64,000 bases of DNA from Azotobacter beijerinckii (GTDB lineage: Bacteria; Pseudomonadota; Gammaproteobacteria; Pseudomonadales; Pseudomonadaceae). A program made the position numbers and the translations under genes. Within the stretch, counting starts at the first letter, position 1; each line of letters opens with the position of its first letter. Shown one piece after another: positions 49,597-60,514 of this stretch. The DNA is taken from positions 1 to 64,000 of the forward strand of contig NZ_FOFJ01000019.1 in the NCBI RefSeq assembly GCF_900110885.1. Reading direction: 5' to 3'. The notes beneath the pieces are model-generated. The model was not told the origin of the DNA and did not search any database. It saw only the letters and a program-made list of their open reading frames with translations.

Positions 49597-51666
49597 TCAG
49601 GTATTCAAGGGTTCGATGGTACCGTCGCGGATCACCGCGGCGAACTGTTGGATCATCTGCCGAATCAGCGGATCGGCCTGGATGGACGCCTCGGCCTGGC
49701 GCTGGCGCTCGGCACGCTGCCGCGCCGCCGCCTGGGCCGGGGTTTCCTGTTCCGGCTTGCGCAATTCGATGTCCAGCTTGAGCGCGCGGCCATGATACTG
49801 GTTCAGGGCCTCGTTCAGGCGCCGCTGCTGGGTACCGTTGAACAGCGCAGCCTGCGCCGGGTCCAGATGCAGCAACCAATGGTTGCCCTCGACCCTCGCC
49901 AGGGTACAGTTGGCGGCGATGTTGGCGGTCATGCCGGCCAGTCCCAACTGCTGGAAGAGCTCCAGCCATTCGGCTGCAAGGCCGGTGGCCGGCGCCGCCG
50001 CCGGTTCGGCCTGGGGCTCGGGTTCAGGCCTCGATGGAGCCGGCACCTCGACGGGAAAGGCCTCGAGATAGGCATAGGCCTCGACATCCACCTCGTCGCC
50101 ATCCACCTCATAATAGTCATCGTCCGCCGGCGGCGGCTCTTCTGCCACGACCGGCGCGGACGGCCTTTCCGGCGAGCGATCGCCGACCGGAAGTGCCGCA
50201 ACCTCCCGAGCCGGCGGGCTCTGACGCTCCAGGGCGGTGCTTTCGGGAGCCGTCTCCGCTTCCTCCGGTGCAGGAGCAGCATCAATGCCTCCCACCAGCA
50301 TCGCCGCGGACTCCGAAACGGGAGTGCCGGCAACCTGCATCGGCTCATCCCAGGGCAGATCGGAAGCCCCGGCCGGCAACGCGGGCAGCTCCTGCGACGG
50401 CATCGGCTCGGGCGATGCGCTGACTGCCGACGGAGGAGACATCGCCAGACTTTCGCCCAGCGCCGCACCGGAAGCGGCAGGCGCCACCGTCTGGCCATCC
50501 GCCACGGAAGCGGAGGAGGAGTCAGCCGTGGCCGTGCAGACTCCCAAGTCCTTTAGCGGCCTATCCGGCGCTCCACCGGCATCCGCCGGACGAAACGCCA
50601 GCATGCGCAGCAGCACCATCTCGAAACCGCCGCGCGGGTCCGGCGCCAGCGGCAGGTCGCGGCGACCGATCAGGCCCATCTGGTAATAGAATTGCACATC
50701 CTCGGCCGGCAGCGCCTGCGCGAGCGCCAGCACCCGTTCGCGGTCGCCATTGCCGTTGTCCACCGCTTCCGGCAACGCCTGGGCGATGGCCACCCGGTGC
50801 AGCACATTGAGCATCTCCGCCAGCACGCCGCTCCAGTCGGGCCCCTGCTCGGCCAACTGGCGCACCGCCTCCAGCATGGCCCGGGTATCGCCCTCCAGCA
50901 GGGACTGCAACACACCATAGACCTGGCCGTGATCGAGGGTGCCGAGCATGGCACGCACATCGGCGGCGAGCACCCTGCCCTCGCCGAAGGCGATGGCCTG
51001 GTCGGTCAGACTCATGGCATCGCGCATCGAACCGTCGGCGGCACGGCCGAGCAACCAGAGGGCATCCGCCTCGAAAGGAATGCCCTCCGCGCCGAGCACA
51101 TGGGTCAGGTGCTCGACCACCCGCTCCGGCGGCATGCTCTTCAGGGCAAATTGCAGACAGCGCGACAGGATGGTCACCGGCAGCTTCTGCGGATCGGTGG
51201 TCGCCAGCAGGAACTTGACGTGGGGCGGCGGCTCCTCGAGGGTCTTCAGCAGGGCGTTGAACGAGTGACTGGAGAGCATGTGCACTTCGTCGATCAGGTA
51301 GACCTTGAAGCGCCCCCGAGTCGGCGCGTACTGCACGTTGTCGAGCAGCTCGCGGGTGTCCTCCACCTTGGTGCGGCTGGCCGCGTCGACCTCGATGAGA
51401 TCGACGAAGCGCCCCTCGTCGATCTCCCGGCAGACCGAACACTGCCCGCAGGGCGTCGAGCCGATGCCGGTCTCGCAGTTCAGGCACTTGGCGATGATCC
51501 GCGCGATGGTGGTCTTGCCCACCCCGCGGGTGCCGGTGAACAGATAGGCGTGGTGCAACCGCTGGCTGTCGAGGGCGTTGATCAGCGCCTTGAGCACATG
51601 GGTCTGGCCGACCATTTCGCGGAACGAGCGCGGACGCCATTTACGTGCAAGAACCTGATAACTCAT
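49597..51666 (-). CDS. dnaX: DNA polymerase III subunit tau/gamma
   Basis: This is the 689-residue clamp-loader subunit. Walker A is GTRGVGKTT (45-53), the zinc ligands are Cys64, Cys73, Cys76 and Cys79, and Walker B is YLIDEVHML. The C-terminal half after about residue 370 is an acidic, Pro/Ala-rich linker, followed by the tau-specific alpha-binding domain ([17 protein letters not shown] to the end). The [12 protein letters not shown] start is the family standard. No A-AAA-AAG slippery site was recognised, so production of a gamma form is uncertain. Confidence 0.97.
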   Translation of the reverse strand: MSYQVLARKWRPRSFREMVGQTHVLKALINALDSQRLHHAYLFTGTRGVGKTTIARIIAKCLNCETGIGSTPCGQCSVCREIDEGRFVDLIEVDAASRTKVEDTRELLDNVQYAPTRGRFKVYLIDEVHMLSSHSFNALLKTLEEPPPHVKFLLATTDPQKLPVTILSRCLQFALKSMPPERVVEHLTHVLGAEGIPFEADALWLLGRAADGSMRDAMSLTDQAIAFGEGRVLAADVRAMLGTLDHGQVYGVLQSLLEGDTRAMLEAVRQLAEQGPDWSGVLAEMLNVLHRVAIAQALPEAVDNGNGDRERVLALAQALPAEDVQFYYQMGLIGRRDLPLAPDPRGGFEMVLLRMLAFRPADAGGAPDRPLKDLGVCTATADSSSASVADGQTVAPAASGAALGESLAMSPPSAVSASPEPMPSQELPALPAGASDLPWDEPMQVAGTPVSESAAMLVGGIDAAPAPEEAETAPESTALERQSPPAREVAALPVGDRSPERPSAPVVAEEPPPADDDYYEVDGDEVDVEAYAYLEAFPVEVPAPSRPEPEPQAEPAAAPATGLAAEWLELFQQLGLAGMTANIAANCTLARVEGNHWLLHLDPAQAALFNGTQQRRLNEALNQYHGRALKLDIELRKPEQETPAQAAARQRAERQRQAEASIQADPLIRQMIQQFAAVIRDGTIEPLNT

Positions 51667-51821
51667 CGATACCGTCGCAGCAGGAAAGCAGAGAGCGGCA
51701 ATGCTAGCGGAGCAGGATGCAAATTGCATCCGCCTTGCGGACTCGCGCGGGGCAAGGGCCAGGGGGGAAGCCTGTCCGGCTTTGGGAAAAAGGAAAGAGA
51801 GGGGAAAGGCTGGAAACTGGA

Positions 51822-51932
51822 GGTGATCCCACCAGCCACACCCCGGCACACGATGTCACCGCTACGGCTGCTCCCTTCCGGGCCTGACCGGGTTCACGGC
51901 TGATCGTTGCGGGGGGACCGGCAGGACCACCA
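51822..51932 (-). ncRNA. ffs: Signal recognition particle 4.5S RNA
   Basis: The complement contains the conserved SRP tip GGTCAGGCCCGGAAGG followed by GAGCAGCC (the Ffh-binding internal loop and tetraloop). The flanking halves pair into one long hairpin (GGTGGTCC near the 5' end with GGATCACC near the 3' end). It lies upstream of dnaX on the same strand, as in Pseudomonas. The ends are approximate. Confidence 0.95.
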
Positions 51933-52158
51933 TAACGACACCCGCCAGACGGCGAGCCGCGCCATTGTACCGGCTTGTTCGCAAGTTACAACTGCCGCAT
52001 GAGCGAAAAGCGTTTGGCGACAGTCACTTGCTGCCACGGGACTGATCGCTTGTACAACCAGCGCCCCACAAGCATCGCTCGCAAGCGGGCGTGTAGCCCT
52101 ATGGTTGAATCCCTCGGGGTGACGGGGCAAAGGCCTTTTCTCACACACCGGAAATCGA

Positions 52159-52896
52159 TCAGAGCGCCAGCCCCACCAGCACCCCGCACTCCACCAGCTC
52201 CAGCAGCGCCCCCGCGGTGTCGCCGGTGGTGCCGCCGAGGCGCGCTAGCAGGCAGTGGCGCAGCCAGAGAAACAGCGCCGCCGCCAGCAATAGCGCCCGA
52301 GCGCCGGCACCGCCGAACAGCAGCGGACAGGCCGCCGCCGTGCCCAGCAGCACCCGGCGGGCCGCCTTGCGCGGCAGGTGCTCGGCGAGGGCCTGGCCGA
52401 GGCCGCCGGGACGCACGTAGGGGGTGACGAGAAACAGCGCCAGCAGCGCGCCGCGCCCGAGCAGCGGCGCCAGCAGCAGCGCCGCGCCCGCGCCCTCTTC
52501 CAGCAATGCCAGCAGCGCGGCGAACTTCAGCAGCAGCACGACGACCAGCACCACCACGGCGATCGGGCCGCTGCGCGGGTCCTTCATGATCGCCAGAGTG
52601 CGTTCGCGGTCGCCGAAACCGCCGACCCAGGCGTCGGCGCTGTCGGCCAGGCCATCCAGGTGCAGCGCCCCGCTCAGGCCGACCCAGGCGGCGAGCAGCA
52701 GCGCCGCGTGCAGCGGCGCCGGCGCCTCGCCGAGCAGCCCGTGCACAGCAACCAGCAGCAATCCGAGCAATAGCCCCACCAACGGATACCAGAGCAGCGA
52801 GCGGCCCAACTGCTCCGGTGCCGGCATGCCGGGCAGGCGGATCGGCAGACGGGTGAGGAACTGCAGGGCGATCAACAGGGGCAGCGGCATCCTCAC
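52159..52896 (-). CDS. cobS: Adenosylcobinamide-GDP ribazoletransferase (cobalamin synthase)
   Basis: This 245-residue, multi-helix inner-membrane enzyme joins adenosylcobinamide-GDP to alpha-ribazole (phosphate), the last assembly step of cobalamin. The conserved HLDGLADSADAWVGG motif (about 79-93) holds the metal-binding acidic residues; TRLPIRLP near the N-terminus and LGRGALL are also typical. It is the last gene of the operon and overlaps cobC by four bases. It is called cobV in the Pseudomonas denitrificans nomenclature. Confidence 0.95.
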   Translation of the reverse strand: MRMPLPLLIALQFLTRLPIRLPGMPAPEQLGRSLLWYPLVGLLLGLLLVAVHGLLGEAPAPLHAALLLAAWVGLSGALHLDGLADSADAWVGGFGDRERTLAIMKDPRSGPIAVVVLVVVLLLKFAALLALLEEGAGAALLLAPLLGRGALLALFLVTPYVRPGGLGQALAEHLPRKAARRVLLGTAAACPLLFGGAGARALLLAAALFLWLRHCLLARLGGTTGDTAGALLELVECGVLVGLAL

Positions 52897-53462
52897 AGCT
52901 CCCGCCAGTCCGGCCCGTCCAGGCGCAGGCGGTGCAGTGCGCCGTGGGCCACCGTCACCTGCAGCAAGTGCTCGCGCGGCAAACCGCGGGCGCGGGCCAG
53001 CAGCAGGCGCATCACCCCGCCGTGGGTGACCAGCAGCAGGCGGCGGCCGGCGCAGTCGCGGCGCAGCCGCTCAGCGGCGCCCAGCACCCGCGCCTCGAAG
53101 TCAGCCACCGGCTCGCCGTCCGGCGGGGTGAAGGCGTAGGGATCGTCCCAGAAACGCCCGAGTCCCTCGGCGTCGCTGTACATCAACTCGCTGGCGTTGC
53201 GGCCTTCCCAAGCGCCGAAGTGCAGCTCGCGCAAGTCTGCCTCCACTTGCAGCGGCAGGCCCTGCGCGGCGGCCAGCTCAATGGCGAAATCGGCGCAGCG
53301 GCGCAGCGGCGAGCTGACCAGCCGATCCCAGGGACCGGCTTCGGCCGTCGCCGCCCGCATTTGCGCCCAGCCCGCCGCGGTCAGCGCGTCGTCCAGGCTG
53401 CCGCGGAAGCCGCCGCCGCATTCGGTTTCGCCGTGGCGCAGCAGATCGAGATGGAGGGTCAT
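52893..53462 (-). CDS. cobC: Alpha-ribazole-5'-phosphate phosphatase, histidine phosphatase family
   Basis: This 189-residue enzyme has the phosphohistidine signature LLRHGETE (about 8-15), with partner residues in [17 protein letters not shown] and THGGVMR. CobC removes the phosphate from alpha-ribazole phosphate or adenosylcobalamin phosphate. The four-base overlaps with cobT and cobS support the cobalamin role over a general phosphoglycerate-mutase-like enzyme. Confidence 0.92.
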   Translation of the reverse strand: MTLHLDLLRHGETECGGGFRGSLDDALTAAGWAQMRAATAEAGPWDRLVSSPLRRCADFAIELAAAQGLPLQVEADLRELHFGAWEGRNASELMYSDAEGLGRFWDDPYAFTPPDGEPVADFEARVLGAAERLRRDCAGRRLLLVTHGGVMRLLLARARGLPREHLLQVTVAHGALHRLRLDGPDWREL

Positions 53463-54517
53463 CGGCCAGCATCCGCCACGGCTGCTTCGGCGAAGGTGGC
53501 CATCTCGCCGTGCAGCCGGCAGGCCAGTTGCAGCAGCGGTACCGCCAGCGCCGCGCCGCTGCCCTCGCCCAGGCGCAGGCCGAGTTCCAGCAGCGGCTCG
53601 GCGCCTAGCGCCTCGAGGACCCGGCGGTGGCCCGGTTCGGCGCCGCAGTGGGCGAACAGCAGCCAGTCGCGGCAGGTGGGATTCAGACGCACGGCGAGCA
53701 GCGCCGCCACGCTGCAGATGAAGCCGTCCACCAGCGCCGGCAAGCCCTCCTGGGCGCAGGCCAGGTAGGCCCCGGCCAACGCGGCGATCTCGAAACCGCC
53801 GAGGCACCACAGGATCTCCAGCGGCTCGCCGGCCTGCGCGCCGTGCAGCGTCAGGGCACGCTCGATAACCGCAACCTTGCGCGCCACTCCGGCGGTATCC
53901 AGCCCGGTGCCGGGTCCGACCAACGCCGTCGCCGGACGGTCCAGCAGGGCGCAGGCCAGGGCGCTGGCCGAACTGGTGTTGGCGATGCCCATCTCGCCGC
54001 CGATGTACAGCTGCGCACCGGCTGCCGTCGCGCGCCGCACGCTGTCGCGCCCGGCTTCGAGGGCGTCGCGGCCCTGCTGGGCGCTCATCGCCGGTCCGCG
54101 GAGGAAATTCGCCGTGCCGCGCCCCAGGCACAGGCGGCGCACGCCGGCCGGCGGCGGCTCCAGCGGCTCGGCCGTGCCGAGATCGATCAGTTCCAGCTCG
54201 GCGCCCAACTGACGGGCCAGCACGCTGATCGCCGCACCGCCGGCGGCGAAGTTGCGCAGCATCTGCCCGGTCACCGCCTGCGGATAGGGCGATACCCCCT
54301 CCGCCGCCACGCCGTGGTCGCCGGCGAAGATGGCGATCCACAGACGCTCGACGACCGGCCGCTCGCGGCCCTGCAGTCCGGCCAGGTGGATCGCCAACTG
54401 CTCCAGGCGGCCCAGCGAGCCGCGCGGCTTGGTCAGTTGCTGCTGGCGGACGCCGGCCAGGGCGCGGGCCGTCTCGTCCAGCGGTCGGGCGGCAGACTGC
54501 CACCAATCGTGGTTCAT
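53459..54517 (-). CDS. cobT: Nicotinate-nucleotide-dimethylbenzimidazole phosphoribosyltransferase
   Basis: This 352-residue enzyme transfers phosphoribose from nicotinate mononucleotide to 5,6-dimethylbenzimidazole to make alpha-ribazole phosphate. The catalytic Glu lies in [11 protein letters not shown] near residue 315; [11 protein letters not shown] near 170 and [11 protein letters not shown] near 68 are family motifs. The length is standard. Its partner substrate is made by BluB in the same operon. Confidence 0.97.
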   Translation of the reverse strand: MNHDWWQSAARPLDETARALAGVRQQQLTKPRGSLGRLEQLAIHLAGLQGRERPVVERLWIAIFAGDHGVAAEGVSPYPQAVTGQMLRNFAAGGAAISVLARQLGAELELIDLGTAEPLEPPPAGVRRLCLGRGTANFLRGPAMSAQQGRDALEAGRDSVRRATAAGAQLYIGGEMGIANTSSASALACALLDRPATALVGPGTGLDTAGVARKVAVIERALTLHGAQAGEPLEILWCLGGFEIAALAGAYLACAQEGLPALVDGFICSVAALLAVRLNPTCRDWLLFAHCGAEPGHRRVLEALGAEPLLELGLRLGEGSGAALAVPLLQLACRLHGEMATFAEAAVADAGR

Positions 54518-55035
54518 AGAGGATCTCCCTTGAGGGTCATGGGCAGGCCGGCGACGCAGAACAGCACCCGGGCGCAGCGTTCGGCCAGGGCCTGGTGCAG
54601 CCAGCCGGCCTCGTCCACGTAGCGCCGGCTCAGCTCGCCCAGCGGCACCACGCCGAGACCGGTCTCGTTGCTGACCAGGACGATCCGTCCGGGCAATTTC
54701 GGCAGGCACTCGAGCAGCGCGACGCGCTCGCGTGCCAGGCGCGCCGGGTCGTCGGCCAGCAGCAGGTTGGTCAGCCACAGGGTCAGGCAGTCGACCAGCA
54801 GGCAGCGCTCCGGCCCGGCCTGCTCGCGCAGCACCCGGGCCAGCGCCAGGGGCTCCTCGACCAGCGCCCAACCGGCCGGCCGCCGCTGGCGGTGATGGGC
54901 GATACGCGCGGCCATCTCGCCGTCCAGCGCCTGGGCGGTGGCGACGTAGGTCACTTCCAGCCCGGACGCCGCGGCCAGGCGCTCGGCCAGGCGGCTCTTG
55001 CCGGAGCGGGCACCGCCGAGGATCAGTTCGTGCAT
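54514..55035 (-). CDS. cobU: Adenosylcobinamide kinase/guanylyltransferase
   Basis: This 173-residue bifunctional enzyme (CobP in Pseudomonas) phosphorylates adenosylcobinamide and adds GMP. The P-loop [12 protein letters not shown] is at residues 7-18, followed by [12 protein letters not shown], the [10 protein letters not shown] segment with the guanylylated His, and [11 protein letters not shown]. It lies 115 bp after cobQ, with two REP-like elements in the gap, and overlaps cobT by four bases. Confidence 0.97.
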   Translation of the reverse strand: MHELILGGARSGKSRLAERLAAASGLEVTYVATAQALDGEMAARIAHHRQRRPAGWALVEEPLALARVLREQAGPERCLLVDCLTLWLTNLLLADDPARLARERVALLECLPKLPGRIVLVSNETGLGVVPLGELSRRYVDEAGWLHQALAERCARVLFCVAGLPMTLKGDPL

Positions 55036-55056
55036 CGTGATGTCTCTCGATTCGTT

Positions 55057-55125
55057 GTAGGGCGGGTGCAACCTGCCGGGGTCGGTGAGGCCTTTGCCGT
55101 GTCTGGCGGGTTGCACCCGCCCTAC
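55057..55125. repeat. REP-like palindromic element, copy 2 (cobQ-cobU gap)
   Basis: A 69-bp element with perfect outer arms GTAGGGCGGGTGCAAC and GTTGCACCCGCCCTAC, and an inner, less regular dyad. It closely matches copy 3 at 60515-60583. Where copy 3 has GTGAAAC/GTTTCAC, this copy has GTGCAAC/GTTGCAC, a paired change that keeps the stem. Confidence 0.85.
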
Positions 55126-55130
55126 CGGCT

Positions 55131-55155
55131 GATCGCCAGCAAGCTGGCTCCTACA
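55131..55155. repeat. Pseudomonas-type REP unit overlapping the cobQ stop
   Basis: The minus strand reads TGTAGGAGCCAGC-TT-GCTGGC-GATC, the common GTAGGAGC-type REP of Pseudomonas with a 6-bp stem. The TAG of its GTAGGAGC is the stop codon of cobQ. It follows copy 2 of the GGGCGGGTG element after five bases. Confidence 0.7.
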
Positions 55156-56602
55156 AGCCACAAAGTTCGCGCAGCCGCGCCGTGTCCAGATGCGCCTCGA
55201 CCAGATCGGCCAGGCGCTCGATGTCGCGCTCGCGCAGGGCGTGGTAGTCGGGGGTGACCACCACGTGCAGGCCGGCCCAGCGCAGCAGCGCGCTGCACGC
55301 GGCGGGCGACTCGAACAGGCCGTGCAGGTAGGTGCCGAACACCTGGCCGTCCGCGCTGATCGCCCCGTCGCCGCGGCCGTCGTCGAGCCGCACCGCCGGG
55401 CGCTCGAGACCGGCGCCACGGCTGACGCCGGCATGGATCTCGTAGCCGCTGACCTCCGCGTTCTCCAGCGCCAGCCGGCCGCGCACGTTGCGCAGCTGCT
55501 TGTCGGCCTCCAGCACGGTGTCCAGCTCCAGCAGGCCGAGGCCCCGGCTGGAACCTGGCGCGCCCTCCAGCCCCAGCGGGTCGGCGATCTCGCTGCCGAG
55601 CATCTGCAGTCCGCCGCAGATGCCGAGCACCCTGCCGCCGTAGCGCAGGTGACGGCGGATCGCCGCCTCCCAGCCCTGCTCGCGCAGATGGGCCAGGTCG
55701 GCGCGCACGCTCTTCGAGCCGGGCAGCACGAGCAGGTCGGCCGGCGGAATGCGCTGGCCGGGGCCGACGAAGGCCAGTTCCACCTGCGGATGCAGGCGCA
55801 GCGGGTCGAAGTCGGTGTGGTTGCTGATCCGCGGCAGCACCGGCACCACCACCTTCAGGCGCTCGCCGGTCTTGGCCACCTGGCGGGCGTCGATGGCGTC
55901 CTCGGCCTCCAGGTGCAGGTCGTGCAGGTAGGGCAGCACACCCAGCACCGGCTTGCCGGTGTGCGCCTGAAGCCAGTCGAGGCCCGGCTGCAGCAGGGCG
56001 ATGTCGCCGCGGAAGCGGTTGATCACGAAGCCCTGCACCCGCGCCTGCTCACTGGCCGAGAGCAGCGCCAGGGTGCCGACCAGATGGGCGAACACCCCGC
56101 CCCGGTCGATGTCGGCGATCAGGATCACCGGGCAGTCGACCGCCTCGGCGAAGCCCATGTTGGCGATGTCGTTGGCGCGCAGGTTGATCTCCGCCGGCGA
56201 ACCGGCGCCCTCGACCATCACCACGGCGTACTGCGCGGCGAGGCGCCGGTGCGAGACGAGCACCGCCTCGCGGGCCACACGCTTGTAATCGTGATAGGCG
56301 GCGGCGTCCATGCAGGTGACGGCGCGGCCGTGGACGATCACCTGGGCGCCGGTGTCGGTATTGGGCTTGAGCAGCACCGGGTTCATGTCGGTGTGCGGCG
56401 CGAGCCCTGCCGCCTGCGCCTGCACCGCCTGGGCGCGGCCGATCTCGCCGCCATCAGCGGTGACGGCGCTGTTCAGCGCCATGTTCTGCGGCTTGAACGG
56501 CGCCACCGCCACGCCCTGGCGCGCCAGCCAGCGGCACAGCGCGGTCACCAGAGTGCTCTTGCCGGCATCGGAGGTGGTGCCCTGCACCATCAGGGTAGTC
56601 AT
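55151..56602 (-). CDS. cobQ: Cobyric acid synthase (amidase)
   Basis: This 483-residue glutamine- and ATP-dependent enzyme amidates four carboxyl groups of adenosyl-cobyrinic a,c-diamide. It has an N-terminal synthetase domain with [13 protein letters not shown] (7-19) and a C-terminal type 1 glutamine amidotransferase domain with the nucleophile Cys in [12 protein letters not shown] and a His in TYLHGLFE. The four-base overlap with the preceding decarboxylase gene fixes the start. Its stop codon lies within a REP sequence. Confidence 0.97.
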   Translation of the reverse strand: MTTLMVQGTTSDAGKSTLVTALCRWLARQGVAVAPFKPQNMALNSAVTADGGEIGRAQAVQAQAAGLAPHTDMNPVLLKPNTDTGAQVIVHGRAVTCMDAAAYHDYKRVAREAVLVSHRRLAAQYAVVMVEGAGSPAEINLRANDIANMGFAEAVDCPVILIADIDRGGVFAHLVGTLALLSASEQARVQGFVINRFRGDIALLQPGLDWLQAHTGKPVLGVLPYLHDLHLEAEDAIDARQVAKTGERLKVVVPVLPRISNHTDFDPLRLHPQVELAFVGPGQRIPPADLLVLPGSKSVRADLAHLREQGWEAAIRRHLRYGGRVLGICGGLQMLGSEIADPLGLEGAPGSSRGLGLLELDTVLEADKQLRNVRGRLALENAEVSGYEIHAGVSRGAGLERPAVRLDDGRGDGAISADGQVFGTYLHGLFESPAACSALLRWAGLHVVVTPDYHALRERDIERLADLVEAHLDTARLRELCGL

Positions 56603-57597
56603 GCGGATTCCTTCTGATAGTCGTCCAATGCCCGGGCCAGCCGCTGCCAGCCGGCCTCGTCCGCCGGCAGGCCGAAGCGCAGGCTGGCGGGCTGATCGAA
56701 GCGCCGCACGAGAATGCCGCGGCGGGCAAGAAAGTCGTGCCACTGCACCGCGGCGGGCGTGCAGACCCATTGGAACAGCGCAGTGCCGCCGGCTGGGGGC
56801 AAGCCCTGCATATGTAACAGCTCGGCCAGCCGCTCTCCTGCCGCCTGCAACTCACGGGCACGTCGTTCGCGCGCCGCGCCACTGGCCGGCCCCAGTGCCT
56901 GCAGGCCCAGTACCCGCGCCGGGCCGCCGACCGTCCAGGGCCCGAGGCGCCCGTGCAGGCGCGCCAGCAGCGCCGCCTCGGCCAGCACGAAGCCCAGGCG
57001 GATGCCGGCCAGGCCGAAGAACTTGCCGAACGAGCGCAGCACGATCAGCCCCGGCCGCTGGCTGTAAGCCGCCAGGCTGTAGTCGGGCGTGCAGTCCATG
57101 AAGGCCTCGTCGACCAGCAGGCAACCGCCGCGCTGTTCGAGCCGAGCCTGCCAGTCGAGCAGTTGGCCGGGCTCGAACCGCTCGCCGGTGGGGTTATTGG
57201 GATTGGCCAGCACCAGCACGTCGAGCGTATCGAGCTGCGCCTCGATGTCTCCGGCGACCAGGCGGACCAGCCGGTGACCGGCCCGTTGCCAGGCCTGGGC
57301 GTGCTCGGCATAGCTCGGCTCCAGCACGCCGATCCGCCCCGGTGCGAACAGTTGGGGCAGCGCCTGGATCGCCGCCTGGCTGCCAGCCACCGGCAACGCC
57401 TGGGCGGCGCCGTAGCAGGCGCAGGCGGCCTCGGCCAGACCGTCGTCGTCCTCCGGCAGACGCGCCCAGGCATCGAGCGGGATGGATGGCACGGGCCAGG
57501 GCTCGGGGGCGAGGCCGGTGGACAGGTCGAGCCAGTCGCTCAGGGGAATGCCGTAGCGCTGCGCCGCGGCACGCAGCCGGCCGCCGTGCTCAAGCAT
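56599..57597 (-). CDS. cobD: Threonine-phosphate decarboxylase
   Basis: This 332-residue PLP enzyme of the aminotransferase I/II fold decarboxylates L-threonine-O-3-phosphate to aminopropanol phosphate, the linker of cobalamin. The PLP lysine lies in [15 protein letters not shown] near residue 205, and ANPNNPTGE near 150 is typical. Pseudomonas nomenclature calls it CobC; it should not be confused with the phosphatase at 52893. It overlaps cbiB by 8 bp and cobQ by 4 bp. Confidence 0.94.
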   Translation of the reverse strand: MLEHGGRLRAAAQRYGIPLSDWLDLSTGLAPEPWPVPSIPLDAWARLPEDDDGLAEAACACYGAAQALPVAGSQAAIQALPQLFAPGRIGVLEPSYAEHAQAWQRAGHRLVRLVAGDIEAQLDTLDVLVLANPNNPTGERFEPGQLLDWQARLEQRGGCLLVDEAFMDCTPDYSLAAYSQRPGLIVLRSFGKFFGLAGIRLGFVLAEAALLARLHGRLGPWTVGGPARVLGLQALGPASGAARERRARELQAAGERLAELLHMQGLPPAGGTALFQWVCTPAAVQWHDFLARRGILVRRFDQPASLRFGLPADEAGWQRLARALDDYQKESA

Positions 57598-58498
57598 GCA
57601 GCCAGCCTCCGAGCAGGATCAGCGCCAGCCAGAGCAGCACGCCGCGCTGGAGCAGGCGCCAGGCCGCGGCGATGGTCCCGGCATCGGCCGGGCCGCCGGC
57701 ACCGAGGGTCGGGCGCTCGTGCCGCGCGCCGTGGTAGACCGCCGCGCCGCCCAGCTCGACGCCCAGCGAGCCGGCGCCAGCGGCCATCACCGGGCCAGCA
57801 TTGGGGCTGTCCCACAGCGGCGCCTGGTGGCGCCAGCAGGCCAGGGCGAGGCGCGTCTTGCCGAGCAACGCGTAGGTCAGCGCTACGAGGCGCGCCGGAA
57901 CATAGTTGAGGACATCGTCGATCCGCGCCGCGGCCCAGCCGAAGCGCTCGAAGCGCGGCGTGCGGTAGCCCCACATGGCGTCCAGGGTGTTGGCCAGCCG
58001 GTGCAGCACCACCCCCGGCGCGCCGGCCACGACGAACCAGAACAACGTGGCGAACACCGCGTCGCTGCCGTTCTCCAGCAGCGACTCGCTGGCGGCGCGG
58101 GCCACGCCGCCAGCATCCAGCGCCGAAGTGTCGCGACTGACCACCCGACCCACGCCACGGCGCGCCGCCGCCAGATCGCCGCGCTGCAGCGCCTCCAGCA
58201 CCGGCCGGGCGTGTTCGCCCAGGCTGCGCAGGCCGAGCGCGGCGTAGAGGGCAAGGATCGCCAGCAGCTCGCCGACCAGTGGCAGTTGTGCCAGCAGGCC
58301 GGCGAGCAGGGTCGGGGGCAACACCGCCAGGGCCCAGGCGAGCAGACCGTCGAGGCGCCCGCCGCGCCCCGCCGCATTGAAGCGCGCCTCCAGGGCAGCG
58401 GCCAGCCGGCCGAAGCCGACCAGCGGATGGAAACGCCGCGGCTCGCCGAGGACCGCATCCAGCGCCACGCCGGCGAGCAGGCTCAGTCCCAGGCTCAC
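57590..58498 (-). CDS. cbiB: Adenosylcobinamide-phosphate synthase
   Basis: This 302-residue inner-membrane protein attaches aminopropanol (phosphate) to adenosylcobyric acid. Typical motifs are [18 protein letters not shown] (about 14-31), [20 protein letters not shown] near 135, [11 protein letters not shown] and [11 protein letters not shown]. The GTG at 58498 overlaps the bluB stop (GTGA), which decides the start against a much longer in-frame extension. It is called cobD in Pseudomonas nomenclature. Confidence 0.95.
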   Translation of the reverse strand: MSLGLSLLAGVALDAVLGEPRRFHPLVGFGRLAAALEARFNAAGRGGRLDGLLAWALAVLPPTLLAGLLAQLPLVGELLAILALYAALGLRSLGEHARPVLEALQRGDLAAARRGVGRVVSRDTSALDAGGVARAASESLLENGSDAVFATLFWFVVAGAPGVVLHRLANTLDAMWGYRTPRFERFGWAAARIDDVLNYVPARLVALTYALLGKTRLALACWRHQAPLWDSPNAGPVMAAGAGSLGVELGGAAVYHGARHERPTLGAGGPADAGTIAAAWRLLQRGVLLWLALILLGGWLHA

Positions 58499-59145
58499 GG
58501 ACGCACCCCCCAGCGGTTCTCGAAGAGCAGCTCGGCCAAAGGCTTCTCCTCGGCCCAGCCCTGCTCGACCAGCATCGGCCGCGAGTAGAAGCCCTCCACC
58601 GGGCCGAGACAGAGCAGCGCCACCGGCTCGGCGCCGGCCGGCAGGCCGAGCAGCTCGCCGAGCGCCCGCGGCTCGAACAGCGACACCCAGCCCATGCCCA
58701 AGCCTTCGGCACGGGCGGCCAGCCAGAGGTTCTGGATGGCGCAGGACAACGAGGCCAGGTCCATCTGCGGCAGGGTGCGGCGGCCGAAGACGTGCGCCTC
58801 GCGGCCGTCCATCAGCGCGCCGACCAGCAGTTCGGCGCAGTCGCCGATGCCCTCGACCTTCAGGCGCATGAACTCGTCGGCGCGCTCGCCGAGGGCTTCG
58901 GCGGTGCACAGCCGCTCGGCCTCCACCAGATCCTTGATGTGCCGGCGCAGCTCCGAATCGGTGATGCGGATGAAGCGCCAGGGCTGCATCAGGCCGACGC
59001 TCGGCGCCTGGTGGGCGGCGTTGAGCAGCCGCGCCAGCAGCTCCGGCGCCACGCTGCCGGCGCTGAAATGGCGCATGTCGCGGCGTTCGGCGATGGCGCG
59101 GTAGACCGCGGCGCGCTCGGCGTCGCTGAAGGCGTGGGGGTTCAT
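58495..59145 (-). CDS. bluB: 5,6-dimethylbenzimidazole synthase
   Basis: This 216-residue nitroreductase-fold enzyme cleaves reduced FMN with O2 to make 5,6-dimethylbenzimidazole, the lower ligand of B12. The N-terminal [13 protein letters not shown], the [15 protein letters not shown] segment and the [13 protein letters not shown]-terminal part are characteristic and separate BluB from ordinary nitroreductases. Its oxygen requirement fits an aerobic host. It lies 27 bp after cobB. Confidence 0.96.
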   Translation of the reverse strand: MNPHAFSDAERAAVYRAIAERRDMRHFSAGSVAPELLARLLNAAHQAPSVGLMQPWRFIRITDSELRRHIKDLVEAERLCTAEALGERADEFMRLKVEGIGDCAELLVGALMDGREAHVFGRRTLPQMDLASLSCAIQNLWLAARAEGLGMGWVSLFEPRALGELLGLPAGAEPVALLCLGPVEGFYSRPMLVEQGWAEEKPLAELLFENRWGVRP

Positions 59146-59172
59146 CGCAATTCCTGTGGGTTCACCCGCACC

Positions 59173-60465
59173 TCAGGGTCGCAGCAGCGCGGCGGCCGCC
59201 TGCGGCGCCGAGGGCAGATAGAAGTGGATGTAGCTGGCGGTCAGCCGGCCGCGACGGTAGACCGCCTCGGCGGTGCGCCGGTAGTTGGGGCATTCGCCGT
59301 GGGCGATAGGCGTCAGCGCGCAGGCCATCGTGGAATGGTGGTAGCTGTGCCCGCGCAGGCGCGCGCCGTCCAGCTCGACCTCCTGCAGCGCCAGGGCGGC
59401 CAGCTTCGGCTGCATCCAGGCCTCGCCGGGCAGCAGGCCGAGCATAGCCTCGCGCCGGCCGTCCAAGTCGGTCAGGGCATCGAGCAGGTAGAGCATGCCG
59501 CCGCACTCGGCGAGGATCGGCTTGCCGGCCTCGTGGTGGGCGCAGATCGCCGCGCGCAGCGGCGCGTTGCCGGCCAGCCGGTCCAGATGCAGTTCGGGAT
59601 AGCCGCCCGGCAGGTAGAGGCTGTCGACCGCCGGCAGCGCGGCATCGGCCAGCGGCGAGAAGAACGCCAGCTCGGCGCCGAGCCGTTCGAGCAGCTCCAG
59701 GTTGGCCTGGTAGAGGAAAGCGAAGGCGGCGTCGCGCGCCACGCCGATGCGCACCCCGGCGAGCAGCGGCTCGGGCGCCGCCTGTGCGGGCGCGGCGAAG
59801 GCCAGCGACGGCGGCAGGTCGGTGCCGGCGCTGGCGGCCAGGGCCTCGGCGGCGGCGTCCAGGCGGGCGTCGAGATCGGCCAGCTCGCCGGCCTGGACCA
59901 GCCCCAGGTGGCGGCTCGGCAACTCAATGTCGGCGCTGCGCGGCAGCGCGCCGTACCAGGGCAGATGCGCCGGCAGGCTGTCGCGGAGGATCTCGCCGTG
60001 GCGGGCGCTGCCGACCCGGTTGGCCAGCACCCCGGCGAACGGCAGGTCGGCCTGGAAGGTGGCCAGGCCGTGGGCAACGGCGGCGAAAGTCTGCGCCATG
60101 GCCGCGGCGTCGATCACCGCCAGCACCGGCACGCCGAAGCGCCGCGCCAGGTCGGCGGCGGACGGCGCACCGTCGAACAGGCCCATCACCCCCTCGACGA
60201 GGATCAGGTCGGCCTCCCCGGCCGCCTCCCAGAGCAGGCGCCGCGACTCGGCCTCGCCGACCATCCACAGGTCGAGCGGGTGGACCGGCGCGCCGCAGGC
60301 GCGGGCGAGGATCATCGGGTCGAGAAAGTCCGGGCCGCACTTGAACACCCGCACGCGCCGGCCCCGGCGGACGTGATGGCGGGCCAGGGCGGCAGTGACG
60401 GTGGTCTTGCCCTGGCCGGAAGCCGGGGCGGCGATCAGCAGGGCCGGACAGCGGCGCTCGTTCAT
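59173..60465 (-). CDS. cobB: Cobyrinic acid a,c-diamide synthase
   Basis: This 430-residue ATP- and glutamine-dependent enzyme amidates side chains a and c of (hydrogeno)byrinic acid. The P-loop is APASGQGKTTV (13-23), KCGPDFLDP follows, and the C-terminal amidotransferase domain has the nucleophile Cys in ILAECGGMLYLLD and a His in LRGHSYHHS. MNERRCPAL at 60465 is the start; upstream in-frame codons run through the repeat element. Only this corrin-ring amidation gene and cobQ are present; ring-building genes are not in the window. Confidence 0.96.
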   Translation of the reverse strand: MNERRCPALLIAAPASGQGKTTVTAALARHHVRRGRRVRVFKCGPDFLDPMILARACGAPVHPLDLWMVGEAESRRLLWEAAGEADLILVEGVMGLFDGAPSAADLARRFGVPVLAVIDAAAMAQTFAAVAHGLATFQADLPFAGVLANRVGSARHGEILRDSLPAHLPWYGALPRSADIELPSRHLGLVQAGELADLDARLDAAAEALAASAGTDLPPSLAFAAPAQAAPEPLLAGVRIGVARDAAFAFLYQANLELLERLGAELAFFSPLADAALPAVDSLYLPGGYPELHLDRLAGNAPLRAAICAHHEAGKPILAECGGMLYLLDALTDLDGRREAMLGLLPGEAWMQPKLAALALQEVELDGARLRGHSYHHSTMACALTPIAHGECPNYRRTAEAVYRRGRLTASYIHFYLPSAPQAAAALLRP

Positions 60466-60514
60466 CGGCGCCTCCCGACGTTCGGGATCGCGAACGAATC
60501 CGCGCCTGCCTGGC

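Noticed and set aside
49597-51666. Programmed frameshift in dnaX for a gamma subunit
   Set aside because: No A-AAA-AAG-type slippery heptamer with a following hairpin was seen at the expected place.
51940-52158. Possible small gene between 4.5S RNA and cobS
   Set aside because: The short frames have no ribosome site or recognisable product, and part of the sequence resembles a degraded REP (GCTCGCAAGC).
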